Source: Paracoccus subflavus (lineage in GTDB: Bacteria > Pseudomonadota > Alphaproteobacteria > Rhodobacterales > Rhodobacteraceae). Taken from it: DNA of 64,000 nucleotides. Shown here piece by piece: positions 32,449 to 42,097 of the stretch (its first letter is position 1; each line of letters begins with the position of its first letter). The notes beneath the pieces were generated by a model that had not been told where the DNA came from, did no database searches, and saw only the letters and a list, made by a program, of their open reading frames with translations. The stretch spans positions 48,200-112,199 of the forward strand of contig NZ_SISK01000010.1 of the NCBI RefSeq assembly GCF_004310345.1, read 5' to 3'. The position numbers and the translations under genes were made by a program.

Positions 32449-35400
32449 ATGTCGGATTTGGTCATTACCGGGGTTATCGACGGCCCGCTGACGGGCGGTC
32501 TGCCCAAGGCGATCCAGTTCTATGTGCTTGACGACATTGCCGATCTTTCGGCCTATGGCATCGGGTCCGCCAACAATGGCGGCGGCTCGGACGGGGCCGA
32601 GTTCACCTTTCCGGCCCAGCCTGCGACCCGGGGCAGCGTCCTGTATGTCGCCACCGAATCCACCGAATTTCAAAGCTATTTCGGTTTTGCCCCCGATTTC
32701 GTCAGCGCCAGTGCCGCCTCGATCAACGGGGATGACGCCATCGAACTGTTCCGGGACGGGACGGTCGTCGATGTGTTCGGCGATGTGAATGTGGACGGCA
32801 CCGGGCAGGCCTGGGATTATCTGGACGGCTGGGCCTCGCGCAAGCCGGGCAGCCTGCCCAGCCCGATCTTCGACGCGGCGGAATGGACCTTTTCGGGACC
32901 GAACGCGCTGGACGGCACCACGACCAATGCCGGGGCCGGCAATCCCTTTCCCGTATCCGGTTACGGACTGCCCCAGCCCTTGGTCATCAACAAGGTGCTG
33001 GGTTCGACCGCGGGCGCGGATTCGGAATTCATCGAACTGGTCGGTCAGCCGGGGCAATCACTGGCGGGCTATAGCCTGATCGTCGTCGAATCGGATGCCA
33101 GCGCAGGGTCGGTCGTGAACGGCACGATCGACGCGCGGTTCGATTTCGCGGCCGATCATGCCGTGGGCGACAACGGGTTCTTCTTAGTGGGGAACGATCT
33201 GGTGCAGGGCGTTTACGGCGTCGCGCCGAACGCGCTGATCCCGCAGAACTTTGTCGAGAATTCCAGCTATACCCTGGCCCTTGTGGAAACCGCCTCGCTG
33301 ACCGGCAACGCCGTTACGGGCACCGAGGTCGTTCTGGACGCCCTGGGCGTCACCGATGGCGAGGGGGCGTCCTTCTTCCACTTTGGCGCCCCGGTGATCG
33401 GCCCGGACGGCACGAACCTTCCCGCCGGCGCGATTCGCGTGGAAACCGGCGTGGACACCGATCAGGCGTCGGATTTCGCCTTTGCCAGCTTCGGCAACGA
33501 TCCTGCCGTCAATCAACCGACCGCCGGTACCTTTGGCGGTGATGGCGGTGGCAGCTATGCCGAGGTGAAGATCCATCAGGTCCAGGGCGCGACCAATCTG
33601 GCCGACGGCACCCTGGTGGGCGTGCCGGGTGCGGCCGACGAAAGCCCGCTGCTGGGCCAGGCGGTCCGCGTGCAGGCGGTCGTCACGCAGATCATGGCGG
33701 GTCTTGGCGGATTTTACATCCAGGAGGAAGACGGCGACGCGGATGGCGATGTCTATTCCTCCGAGGGCATCTTCATTGCCTCGACGGCCGCCGTGCAGGT
33801 CGGCGACCTGATCACGGTCGAGGGCATCGTCGGCGAAACCGGGGGCGAGACGCGCATCACCGCCGCATCGGTCGCGGTGGAATCCAGCGACAACGCGCTG
33901 CCTGCGGCCACGGAGATCGAATTTCCGACCGCGACCGTGCTGCGCGATGCGGATGGCGATTACGTCGCCAATCTGGAAGCCTACGAGGGGATGCGCGTCA
34001 CCGTCCCCGAACAGATGACCGTCAGCGAACTGTTTCAGCTTGACCGTTTCGGCACGATGCGCCTGACCTCGGAAGGCCGGATCGAAACCTTTACCCAGAC
34101 CAACGCCCCCAGCGTCGAGGGGTATCAGGACTTTCTGAAGGAGGTCGCGTCCCGGTCGCTGGTGCTGGACGACGGATCGAATGCCCAGAACCCGGCCGAC
34201 CTGAACGTCCCCTTCCTGGGCGACGATGGCATCCTGTCGGCGGGCGACAGCTTTCGCATGGGCGACGGCTATACCGGCCTGACGGGCGTTCTGTCCTTTT
34301 CGCACGACAGCGCCGCGGGCAGCGAAGAGCCTGAATACCGGATCCACCAGCCTGCCGAGGGCACCCTGGTTCAGGAAAATCCCCGCCCTGTCGATGCGCC
34401 CGAGGTCGGCGGCACCGTCAAGGTGGCAGCCTTCAATGTGCTGAACTATTTCACCACCATCGACGGCGGCACCGGGCCTGACGGCAGCCAGTCCCCGCGC
34501 GGCGCCGACAATAGCACCGAGTTCGCGCGTCAAGAGGCCAAGCTGGTCGCCGCGATCACCGCGCTTGATGCCGATGTCATCGGCCTGACCGAAATCGAGA
34601 ACGATCCGGCGGGATCGGTGTCGCTGACGGCGCTCGTGTCGGCGCTGAATGCGGCGGGCGGCACTTGGGGCTTTGTCGATGCGGGCGCGATCGAGGGGGT
34701 GCAGGGCGGCGTCCTGGAGGGCGACGCGATCAAGAACGCCTTTATCTACAATACCGAAACCATTGCGCTGAACGGCGATTTCGCCCTGCTGGACGAAGCC
34801 GTCGATGCGCGCTTCGAAACCGAAGGCGTGCAGCGCCCGTCGATTGCCCAGACATTCACCGAAAAGGCCAGCGGCGAAAGCTTTACCGCCGTTGTCAACC
34901 ATCTGAAATCCAAGGGATCGCCCGTGAACGGCGACGTGGATAGGGGCGACGGGCAGGGCGCCAGCGCCAATGTCCGCACCAGTGCGGCCGAGGCCCTGGC
35001 CGACTGGATCGCGGGCGACCCCACCGGTACGGGCGAAGATGACGTGATCCTGCTGGGCGACTTCAACGCCTATCGGCAAGAGGACGCGATCACCGCGCTG
35101 CGGTCGGGCGCCGACGGGGTGCTGGGCACCGCCGACGACATCACCGACCTGGGCGCGATGTTCGACGCCGGCAGTCCCAGCTATGTCTTCGATGGCATGA
35201 CCGGCACGCTGGATTATGCCTTTGCCAACGCCAGCATGGTGGGCAAGGTGACGGGCGCGGGCTATTGGAACATCAATGCCGACGAGGCCGATGCCCTTGA
35301 CTACAACACCGATTTCGGGCGCGATCCGTCGCTGTGGACCGGCGATGCCTTCCGCTCGTCGGACCATGATCCCATCGTCGTTGGCCTTGATTTCGGCGGT

Positions 35401-37743
35401 CCGGCGCAGATGGTCTACAACCTTGAAATCCTGCACATGTCGGACCAGGAGGGGAACGGATCGTCGGTCGTCTATGCGCCCAATGCCTCGGCGGTGCTGA
35501 ATGCGCTCGAGGCGCAAGATCTAGGCAATGACGGGCTGTCGGACAACACGATCCGGCTGGCGTCGGGCGATGCGATCATTCCCGGCGCCTTTTACGACGC
35601 ATCGGCTGCGGTCTTTGGCCATGGCGGCGTGGCCGACATCCAGATCCTGAACGAAATGGGCTTCCAGGCGGTCACGCTGGGCAACCATGAATTCGACAAG
35701 GGCACGGCCGAGCTGGCGCGACTGATCGGCGGCACCGCCACGGCCAGCTTTGCCGCCCTGACCGGCACCGCGCTGGAAGGGATGGCCTTTACCGGGACCG
35801 ACATGCCCTATCTGTCCGCAAACCTGGACGTGACCACGGACCCGAACCTGGCACCCCTGTATGCGGCGGGCAAGATCGCCAAATCCACCGTGATCGAGGA
35901 AGGTGGCGAATTGATCGGCGTCGTCGGCGCCACCACGCCGACACTGGCCCGCATCTCGTCCTCGGGCGGGGTGACGGTCAGCCCGGTCTGGGCGGGCACA
36001 ACGCCCACCGAGTCGGAACTGGATGCCCTGTCCGCGATCATCCAGGCCGAGGTCGATGCCCTGCTGGACGCCAACCCGACAATGAACAAGGTGATCCTGC
36101 AAACCCACATGCAGATCCTGGGGATCGAGGAATCGCTGGCCGCCCGCCTGTCCAGCGTGGACGTGGTCATCGCCGGCGGATCGAACACCCGCCTGGTGGA
36201 CGAGACGGACCGGCTGATCGACGGCGACGTGGCCCAGGGCACATATCCGAAATTCATCGCCAATGCCGATGGCGGCGTGACCGCCCTGGTGAATACGGAC
36301 GGCAACTACAAATATGTCGGCCGCCTGGTGATCGACTTTGACCAGAACGGCAACATCGTCCAGGAAAGCTATGATGCCACCGTGTCCGGCGCTTATGCCA
36401 CCGACAGCCGGGGCGTTGCCGATCTGGGGGCCGAAGCCTTTGTCGATCCCGAGGTCCAGGCCCTCACCGACGCCATCGAGGCGCAGATCATCGCAACGCA
36501 GGGCAATGTCTTCGGCGTGTCCAACGTGTTCCTGAACGGCAACCGCGCCGGGGACAATACGGCTGACAGCCCGGACGGTGTGCGGACCCAGGAAACGAAC
36601 CTGGGCAACCTGACGGCCGACGCCAACCTCGCCTATGCGCGTGACTATGACGACACGGTGCTGGTCTCGATCAAGAACGGCGGCGGCATCCGCACCTCGA
36701 TCGGCGAAACCGTAGTGCCGGCAGGCAGCAACGAGGCCGTGCGCGGCCCCAACGGCGCCCTTCTGGACAGCGACGGCAACGTCATCAAGCCCGAAGGCGG
36801 CATCAGCCAGGCCGATATCCAGGCCGCGCTGGCCTTCAACAACGATCTGACGCTGATCACCGTGACCCGCGCCAATCTGGTCGAGGTGCTGGAACATGCC
36901 GTCGCGCAGGCGCCGGCTGCCGCCGGCCAGTTCGCCCAGGTTTCGGGCATCCAGTACAGCTTCGATCCGGCTCAGCCCGCCGGATCGCGCATCATCAGCG
37001 CGGCCATCACCGATGCCGACGGCAATGACATCGACGTGCTGGTCCGGGGCGGAGAGATCGTCGGCGATGCCGGGGGCCAGGTGCGTCTGGTCACGCTGGG
37101 CTTCCTGGCGGATGGCGGCGACGGCTATCCGTTCAGGCCCATCGACCGGGTCAGTCTGGGCGATCTGGACGGCGACGGCGTGGCCGATGCGGTGCGCGAC
37201 GGTGCGGCGGACTTTGCCGACAACGGCACCGAACAGGATGCCTTTGCGGAATATCTGGCCGAATTCTTTGCCACCCCGGATACCGCCTATGACATGGCCG
37301 ACCTGGGATATGGTGGGGACGACCGCATCCAGAACCTGGCGTTCCGCAGCGATACGGTCATCGACCAGGCCGATCTGAACATCGTGATGGGCACCTCTGG
37401 CCGTGACCGGCTGGAAGGTACGGAGGGCGACGACCTGCTGATCGGCGCGGGCGGCAACATGGACCATTTGACCGGCGGTGCAGGCGAGGACGTGTTCTTC
37501 TTCGGCTTCGAGGCGCTGGACGGCATCCGCGCCCGCACCACCGTCATGGACTATGAGGTCGGTGTGGACCGGATCGCATTGGCCCAGGGCGTTGCGGTGG
37601 CCAGCCTGCAACAGGCCGGCAAGACCGTCGTGGCCTATCTGGACGACCCGATGGGCCGCGATGACGCGATCTACATCCGCGGCGACGGCGTTACGGTCGC
37701 CAACGTCACCTTTGAAAACGACTACCTGCTGGTGGGCGCGTAA
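32449..37743 (+). CDS. Secreted nuclease / 5'-nucleotidase fusion with RTX tail
   Basis: 1764 residues, no signal peptide, so probably type I secreted through its C-terminus. Domains: two lamin-tail-like domains (1-175, 176-330), an OB-fold region of ExeM type (about 370-480), an endonuclease/exonuclease/phosphatase domain (about 655-970; AAFNVLNYF, LTEIEND, LLGDFNAY, SSDHDPI), a calcineurin-like metallophosphatase (about 985-1330; ILHMSDQEG, GNHEFDKG, and a 5'-nucleotidase C-terminal domain (about 1355-1620; NGGGIRTS). RTX-like calcium repeats follow at 1647-1690 (GRDRLEGTEGDDLLIGAGG). It would cut extracellular DNA and remove phosphate from the nucleotides. AGGAG precedes the ATG, and a PHO box lies upstream. 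No transporter genes adjoin it. Confidence 0.9.
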   Translation: MSDLVITGVIDGPLTGGLPKAIQFYVLDDIADLSAYGIGSANNGGGSDGAEFTFPAQPATRGSVLYVATESTEFQSYFGFAPDFVSASAASINGDDAIELFRDGTVVDVFGDVNVDGTGQAWDYLDGWASRKPGSLPSPIFDAAEWTFSGPNALDGTTTNAGAGNPFPVSGYGLPQPLVINKVLGSTAGADSEFIELVGQPGQSLAGYSLIVVESDASAGSVVNGTIDARFDFAADHAVGDNGFFLVGNDLVQGVYGVAPNALIPQNFVENSSYTLALVETASLTGNAVTGTEVVLDALGVTDGEGASFFHFGAPVIGPDGTNLPAGAIRVETGVDTDQASDFAFASFGNDPAVNQPTAGTFGGDGGGSYAEVKIHQVQGATNLADGTLVGVPGAADESPLLGQAVRVQAVVTQIMAGLGGFYIQEEDGDADGDVYSSEGIFIASTAAVQVGDLITVEGIVGETGGETRITAASVAVESSDNALPAATEIEFPTATVLRDADGDYVANLEAYEGMRVTVPEQMTVSELFQLDRFGTMRLTSEGRIETFTQTNAPSVEGYQDFLKEVASRSLVLDDGSNAQNPADLNVPFLGDDGILSAGDSFRMGDGYTGLTGVLSFSHDSAAGSEEPEYRIHQPAEGTLVQENPRPVDAPEVGGTVKVAAFNVLNYFTTIDGGTGPDGSQSPRGADNSTEFARQEAKLVAAITALDADVIGLTEIENDPAGSVSLTALVSALNAAGGTWGFVDAGAIEGVQGGVLEGDAIKNAFIYNTETIALNGDFALLDEAVDARFETEGVQRPSIAQTFTEKASGESFTAVVNHLKSKGSPVNGDVDRGDGQGASANVRTSAAEALADWIAGDPTGTGEDDVILLGDFNAYRQEDAITALRSGADGVLGTADDITDLGAMFDAGSPSYVFDGMTGTLDYAFANASMVGKVTGAGYWNINADEADALDYNTDFGRDPSLWTGDAFRSSDHDPIVVGLDFGGPAQMVYNLEILHMSDQEGNGSSVVYAPNASAVLNALEAQDLGNDGLSDNTIRLASGDAIIPGAFYDASAAVFGHGGVADIQILNEMGFQAVTLGNHEFDKGTAELARLIGGTATASFAALTGTALEGMAFTGTDMPYLSANLDVTTDPNLAPLYAAGKIAKSTVIEEGGELIGVVGATTPTLARISSSGGVTVSPVWAGTTPTESELDALSAIIQAEVDALLDANPTMNKVILQTHMQILGIEESLAARLSSVDVVIAGGSNTRLVDETDRLIDGDVAQGTYPKFIANADGGVTALVNTDGNYKYVGRLVIDFDQNGNIVQESYDATVSGAYATDSRGVADLGAEAFVDPEVQALTDAIEAQIIATQGNVFGVSNVFLNGNRAGDNTADSPDGVRTQETNLGNLTADANLAYARDYDDTVLVSIKNGGGIRTSIGETVVPAGSNEAVRGPNGALLDSDGNVIKPEGGISQADIQAALAFNNDLTLITVTRANLVEVLEHAVAQAPAAAGQFAQVSGIQYSFDPAQPAGSRIISAAITDADGNDIDVLVRGGEIVGDAGGQVRLVTLGFLADGGDGYPFRPIDRVSLGDLDGDGVADAVRDGAADFADNGTEQDAFAEYLAEFFATPDTAYDMADLGYGGDDRIQNLAFRSDTVIDQADLNIVMGTSGRDRLEGTEGDDLLIGAGGNMDHLTGGAGEDVFFFGFEALDGIRARTTVMDYEVGVDRIALAQGVAVASLQQAGKTVVAYLDDPMGRDDAIYIRGDGVTVANVTFENDYLLVGA

Positions 37744-37779
37744 GCGCGCCCCCGGCCCATCCTTGTGGGAACCATTGCC

Positions 37780-38358
37780 ATGTTCAAGTTTCTGTCTGCC
37801 GCCATCCTTGGCCTGTTGCCGCTGGGCGCAAGTGCGGCGCCTGTCGCCTCTCCCGTCATCGACGTTCCGCTGGCCAGCGGGGCATTCGTGGCCTTTGACG
37901 GCCGGGGCGACTTTCTGGGTTTCGATGCCCCCGCCGCCAGCCAGGGCCTTGCCGTCACGGGCGAACTCGAGGCCGATCTCAGCGTCAACTTCGACCTTGC
38001 CGATCCCTATGGCGATGCCGACGGCGCCTTTGCGCTGCGCGATGACGGTCTGACGGTGCTCGAGGGCTTTCTGGACACGATCACCCCCGGCTCGGATATG
38101 CTGTCGCTGATCTTTACCGGGCTTTCGGGTGATCTGGCCGCTGCCTTTGGCGATGGCCTGACGGTCGATCTGTTCTTTTTCGACAGCCTTGGCGACGATC
38201 CTTTGGCCGCCCTGACGGGAGGCATGAACTACGACATCGCCTATGTGGTCGAAGGCATCGCCCAGCCGGCCCCCATCCCCCTGCCGGCGGGCGGCCTGCT
38301 GTTGATGTCGGGGATCGGCCTTCTCGCTCTGCGGCGGCGTTGCAAAGCGCAGGCCTGA
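37780..38358 (+). CDS. VPLPA-CTERM sorting-domain protein
   Basis: 192 residues from ATG 37780 (GGAA upstream). Signal peptide ending LGASA, an acidic beta-rich body (about 25-165), then the C-terminal sorting tail: IPLPAGG at about 170, a hydrophobic helix (LLLMSGIGLLAL) and basic RRRCK. This is the VPLPA-CTERM form recognised by an exosortase (XrtD type) and is common in Rhodobacterales; no exosortase is in the window. It lies 36 bp after the nuclease gene and may be co-transcribed with it. Body function unknown. Confidence 0.78.
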   Translation: MFKFLSAAILGLLPLGASAAPVASPVIDVPLASGAFVAFDGRGDFLGFDAPAASQGLAVTGELEADLSVNFDLADPYGDADGAFALRDDGLTVLEGFLDTITPGSDMLSLIFTGLSGDLAAAFGDGLTVDLFFFDSLGDDPLAALTGGMNYDIAYVVEGIAQPAPIPLPAGGLLLMSGIGLLALRRRCKAQA

Positions 38359-38404
38359 ACCCTGATCCGCCGCGCGCGTAAAGGCGCGGCATTCTTCTGA
38401 TCAG

Positions 38405-38432
38405 CGCGCCCTTGCCGATCGGCAGGGGCGCG
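38405..38432. terminator. Bidirectional terminator between convergent operons
   Basis: 12-bp stem (38405-38416 with 38421-38432, one G-U pair) capped by the tetraloop GATC, followed by TTGG on the plus strand. It separates the VPLPA gene from the leftward amidase operon. Confidence 0.6.
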
Positions 38433-38460
38433 TTGGTCCTGACGCGGCGGTTTTTGCCTG

Positions 38461-38628
38461 TCAGCCCGACCGGCTGCGCCGTCCGAAGGTCGTGTAAAGA
38501 TCCCACGCCGCAAGGGCCAGCGTGATGCCGACCACGCCGATCAGGTCCAGCCGCGGAACGTGAATGACCAGGATGGCAAGAAACGCCACAAGAAAGACAA
38601 AGGCCAGAACAGCCATAAGAAGATTCAT
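38461..38628 (-). CDS. Small membrane protein, 55 residues, coupled to the amidase gene
   Basis: Not recognised as a known family. ATG 38628 overlaps the amidase stop (ATGA), with AAGGA nine bases upstream, and the frame ends at TGA 38461. The product has two hydrophobic segments (residues 2-23, LLMAVLAFVFLVAFLAILVI, and 28-44, DLIGVVGITLALAAW) and a basic tail (FGRRSRSG). The translational coupling and clean membrane topology argue that it is real. It could be an accessory of the TRAP transporter or of the amidase. Confidence 0.6.
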   Translation of the reverse strand: MNLLMAVLAFVFLVAFLAILVIHVPRLDLIGVVGITLALAAWDLYTTFGRRSRSG

Positions 38629-40001
38629 GATGTCGATCCTTCATGCCGTGAGGTTTCGAGATGCGCGGCCAGCCAGCGGGCCGTGCGCAGCAGCCGGGCG
38701 TCATCACCGCGCCGCCCGACCAGTTGGATGCCCATCGGCAGGCCGTTTTCGGCCTTGAACACCGGCAGCGTGATCGCCGGCATTCCGGTCAGGGTCCAAA
38801 GACCGTTGAAGATCGAATCGCCGGTATCGGCCAGACCCCTTGGCGCGGGCCCTGGCGCGGCGGGGCACAGGATCGCATCGCAGCGCGCGAAGACCGGCTC
38901 CATCCCCGCATTCAACACCGGACGCCAGTCAAGGGCCGCAAGATAGTCGCGGGCAAGCACCGCCTTGCCTTCGTCCATGGCGGCGCGCAGGATATCGGAC
39001 ATCCGGTCCTGTCCGCGGCGTTCCAGCGAATAATAGCATTTCGCCATCTCGGCCATGTTGATGCGGCGGCGGATCGCGGCGGCGTCCTCCAGGCCCGGAA
39101 CGTCAACCTCGAAGCACTGATCGCCCAGAAAGGTCGCCAGTTCCTGCACGGCGGCAATGGTCTGCGGCTCGGCCTTGTCCCAGCCGGGCGGTTTCAGCAG
39201 GGCAAAGGCCGGCGTCACGGGCGGCGGCGCCATGGCCGTGTCCAGCAGGCGCGGCGACGGCAATGCCTCGGTCGCGCAGTCGGCGGGATCGTGGCCGGCC
39301 AGAACCTCGGCCAGCAGGGCGCAGTCGGCGACGCTGCGGGCGAAGACACCGACAGTGTCCAGGGTCTGGGATTGCATCAGGATGCCCGTCCTGGGGATCA
39401 GCCCAAAGCTGGGCTTCAGGCCGACGATTCCGCAAAAGGCCGCCGGGCGGATCACCGACCCGCCGGTCTGGGTGCCCACCGCCAGCGGCACCATGCCCGC
39501 AGCGACCGCCGCCGCCGACCCTTGCGACGATCCGCCCGGCGTATGGTCACCGTCATGCGGGTTGCGGGTCTTACCCGGATGCAGGAACGCGCATTCGGTC
39601 GTGACCGTCTTGCCCAGGATCACCGCGCCTGCCGCCCGCAGCCTTGCGACGATCCAGGCGTCTTCGGCGGGAACGCGGCCCCCGTCGATGGGGGTGCCGT
39701 TTTCGGTCGGGATGCCCCTGGTGTCGATGATGTCCTTCAGCCCGACCGGCAACCCGTGCAGCGGTCCCAGCGACCGCCCGGACTGGCGCCACTGGTCCAG
39801 ACGCTGCGCCTGCGTCAGGGCGTGATCCTCGTCCAGCCAGGCCCAGGCGCCGACCTGAGGCTCCAGTTCGGCGATCCGGTCCAGGCAGGCCCGCACCAGA
39901 TCGACCGACCGCAGCGCGCCCGAGGCCAGGCGGTCGCGCATCTCGACCGCCTCGAGCCCCAGGACGGCCTGTCTCTTATCGCGAGGGGCCATAAACGGCA
40001 T
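38625..40001 (-). CDS. Amidase signature enzyme
   Basis: 458 residues (ATG 39992 is a possible later start). Hydrolyses an amide to acid and ammonia in the cytoplasm. Ser-cisSer-Lys triad as seen: Lys89 (VGLKD), Ser158 (TPGGSSQGS) and Ser182 (TQTGGSVIRPAAFCG). The 5' end overlaps the TRAP permease gene by about 26 bases, so it belongs to that operon. The pairing suggests that the transporter brings in an amide or that the product acid is a substrate of the same pathway. No AtzF or GatA specific partner is seen. Confidence 0.85.
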   Translation of the reverse strand: MPFMAPRDKRQAVLGLEAVEMRDRLASGALRSVDLVRACLDRIAELEPQVGAWAWLDEDHALTQAQRLDQWRQSGRSLGPLHGLPVGLKDIIDTRGIPTENGTPIDGGRVPAEDAWIVARLRAAGAVILGKTVTTECAFLHPGKTRNPHDGDHTPGGSSQGSAAAVAAGMVPLAVGTQTGGSVIRPAAFCGIVGLKPSFGLIPRTGILMQSQTLDTVGVFARSVADCALLAEVLAGHDPADCATEALPSPRLLDTAMAPPPVTPAFALLKPPGWDKAEPQTIAAVQELATFLGDQCFEVDVPGLEDAAAIRRRINMAEMAKCYYSLERRGQDRMSDILRAAMDEGKAVLARDYLAALDWRPVLNAGMEPVFARCDAILCPAAPGPAPRGLADTGDSIFNGLWTLTGMPAITLPVFKAENGLPMGIQLVGRRGDDARLLRTARWLAAHLETSRHEGSTS

Positions 40002-41400
40002 CCGGCAGGCTGAAGACGATCTGCGGAAAGATGTACATCAGCAGCATGGCGATCAGGACCAGCCCGCAATAGGGCAGCACCCCCGCAAAGATCTCGGTCA
40101 GCTTCATGCTGGGCGGCGCGATGCCTTTGAGGTAATAGGCGCTCATCGCCATGGGGGGTGTCAGGAAGCTGGTCTGGAGGTTCAGGGCCACGAGAACTCC
40201 GAAGAACAGCGGGTCGATCCCGAACAGCGGCAGCAGCGGCAGGAAGATCGGCACGAAGATGATGATGATCTCCGACCACTCCAGCGGCCAGCCCAGCAGG
40301 AAGATGATCAACTGTGCGATCAGCAGGAACTGGATCGGTGTCAGGTCCAGGCCCTGCACGAACTCGGCGATGACCTGCTCTCCGCCCAGATAGCTGAAGA
40401 CCGCAGAGAAGGTATAGGAACCGACGAACAGCCAGCAGACCATGGCCGTCGTCCGCACCGTCAGATAGACGCTCTCGCGCAACCGGGAAAAGGTCATCGC
40501 CCGATAGGCGACGGCCAGCAGGATGCCGCCAAGGGCACCGATGGACGCGGCCTCGGTCGGCGTGGCAAGGCCGAACAGGATGGAGCCCAGCACCGCCAGA
40601 ATCAGGACGGCCAGCGGCAGAAAGCTGGTGGCCAGCATCCATATCAGCTTGCCCAACGGCACGCTTGGCAGCTCTGCCTCGGTGGGCTTGGGCGCCAGCG
40701 ACGGGTTCAGGATCGCGCGTGTCACGATATAGATGAAATACAGGCCGACCAGCACAAGGCCGGGCAACATAGCCGCTGCATAGAGCCGCACGATCGAAAC
40801 CCCGGACGAGGCCGCATAGACGATCAGCATGATCGACGGCGGGATCAGGATCCCCAGGGTTCCGCCGGCACAGATGATACCGGCCGCAAAGCTGTGGTCA
40901 TAGCGCATCTTCAGCATCTGCGGCAGCGCCAGAAGGCCCATCAGGGTGACGACCGCGCCCACGATCCCCGTGGCTGTCGCGAACAACGCGCAGGTGATCA
41001 GCGCCGCCACGCCAAGCGCGCCCGGCAGGTTTCGCGTCGCCACCGCCAGGGTGCCGAACAGCTTGTCCACGATATTGGCGCGTTCCACGATGTATCCCAT
41101 GAACAGGAACAGCGGGATCGCGGTCAGAACCTCGTTCGAGATGACCGTATAGGTCTGGTTCACGAACAGGTCGAAGATCCGGTTGTTGTAGAATCCCTCG
41201 ATCCAGAGCTGGGTGGATTCCCACAAGCCGGCGTCGTCTTCCAGTCTGTTGAACGATCGCCACATCCGGCTCGGATCATAATAGGCGTAATAGCCGAAGC
41301 CGATGCCGATCGCCATCAGCGTGAAGGCGATCGGAAACCCCAGGAACACACAGAAGATGAAGATGCCCAGCATGAACAGGGCGATCTGCGGATCGGTCAC
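39976..41400 (-). CDS. dctM: TRAP transporter large permease (DctM type)
   Basis: 474 residues from GTG 41400 (GGAG nine bases upstream). About 12-13 membrane segments and long cytoplasmic stretches as in DctM; GGTLGILIPPSIMLIVYA is the conserved solute-path motif. Sodium-driven uptake with the DctQ and DctP partners encoded upstream. It belongs to the FcbT3/TakM-like branch, longer than the classical DctM. Confidence 0.9.
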   Translation of the reverse strand: MTDPQIALFMLGIFIFCVFLGFPIAFTLMAIGIGFGYYAYYDPSRMWRSFNRLEDDAGLWESTQLWIEGFYNNRIFDLFVNQTYTVISNEVLTAIPLFLFMGYIVERANIVDKLFGTLAVATRNLPGALGVAALITCALFATATGIVGAVVTLMGLLALPQMLKMRYDHSFAAGIICAGGTLGILIPPSIMLIVYAASSGVSIVRLYAAAMLPGLVLVGLYFIYIVTRAILNPSLAPKPTEAELPSVPLGKLIWMLATSFLPLAVLILAVLGSILFGLATPTEAASIGALGGILLAVAYRAMTFSRLRESVYLTVRTTAMVCWLFVGSYTFSAVFSYLGGEQVIAEFVQGLDLTPIQFLLIAQLIIFLLGWPLEWSEIIIIFVPIFLPLLPLFGIDPLFFGVLVALNLQTSFLTPPMAMSAYYLKGIAPPSMKLTEIFAGVLPYCGLVLIAMLLMYIFPQIVFSLPDAVYGPSR

Positions 41401-41446
41401 GGCGCTAACTCCAGATTTCGGATTGGCATGAAGGATGAAACCGGCG

Positions 41447-42031
41447 TCAGGCCGGGCCGTGCGGCTGTTCTTCGGTCGCCTTTTGCATCAGGATCGTCTC
41501 GGTTTCCTCGACATCCCAGTCCAGAGGCGGCCAGGTGCCGGTGCGGATGCACATGATGCAGCGCATGACCTGCGCGATCCCCTGAAGAAACAGCAGAATC
41601 CCCGCGGCGACGATCACCGTTTTGAACTGATAGATGGGAATGCCGGCGGGGCTGTTGACCGACACCTCGCCATAGTTCCAGGACCGAGCGGCGTATTTCC
41701 AGCCGGCAAAGATCAGCGCCAGAATGCCGGGAAAGAAGAACAGGAAGTACAGGACCAGATCCACCCGCGCCTGGGTCCGGTCAGACCACAGCCGATACAG
41801 GAAATCGCCGCGCACATGGCCGCCGCGCGACAGCGTATAGGCGCCCCCCATCATGAACATGGTGCCGTACATCATGAAGCTGATGTCCAGCGCCCAGGGC
41901 GTCGGCTGGTTGAACAGGTACCGGACCATCACCTCGTAGCTCATCCCGATGGTCATCAGGATGACCAGCCAGCCAAAGGCCTTGCCGAACCAGGCCGACA
42001 GGCTGTCGGAAAACTGAATGTATCGCTGCAT
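41447..42031 (-). CDS. dctQ: TRAP transporter small permease (DctQ type)
   Basis: 194 residues, four membrane helices and the DctQ signature around RGGHVRGDFLYR. Start ATG 42031. It is longer than usual at the C-terminus, with an acidic-to-basic tail after the last helix. Lies between the binding protein gene and dctM with short gaps. Confidence 0.88.
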   Translation of the reverse strand: MQRYIQFSDSLSAWFGKAFGWLVILMTIGMSYEVMVRYLFNQPTPWALDISFMMYGTMFMMGGAYTLSRGGHVRGDFLYRLWSDRTQARVDLVLYFLFFFPGILALIFAGWKYAARSWNYGEVSVNSPAGIPIYQFKTVIVAAGILLFLQGIAQVMRCIMCIRTGTWPPLDWDVEETETILMQKATEEQPHGPA

Positions 42032-42097
42032 TGCTGAATGTTCCCAAGGACCGCGTCACAGTTTCGGGGGGCGCGGGGTGCCCGCGCCCCCGGCGGG

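Noticed and set aside
33184..37611. Two minus-strand open frames (777 and 696 codons) opposite the nuclease gene
   Set aside because: Shadow frames; the plus strand has clear domains throughout.
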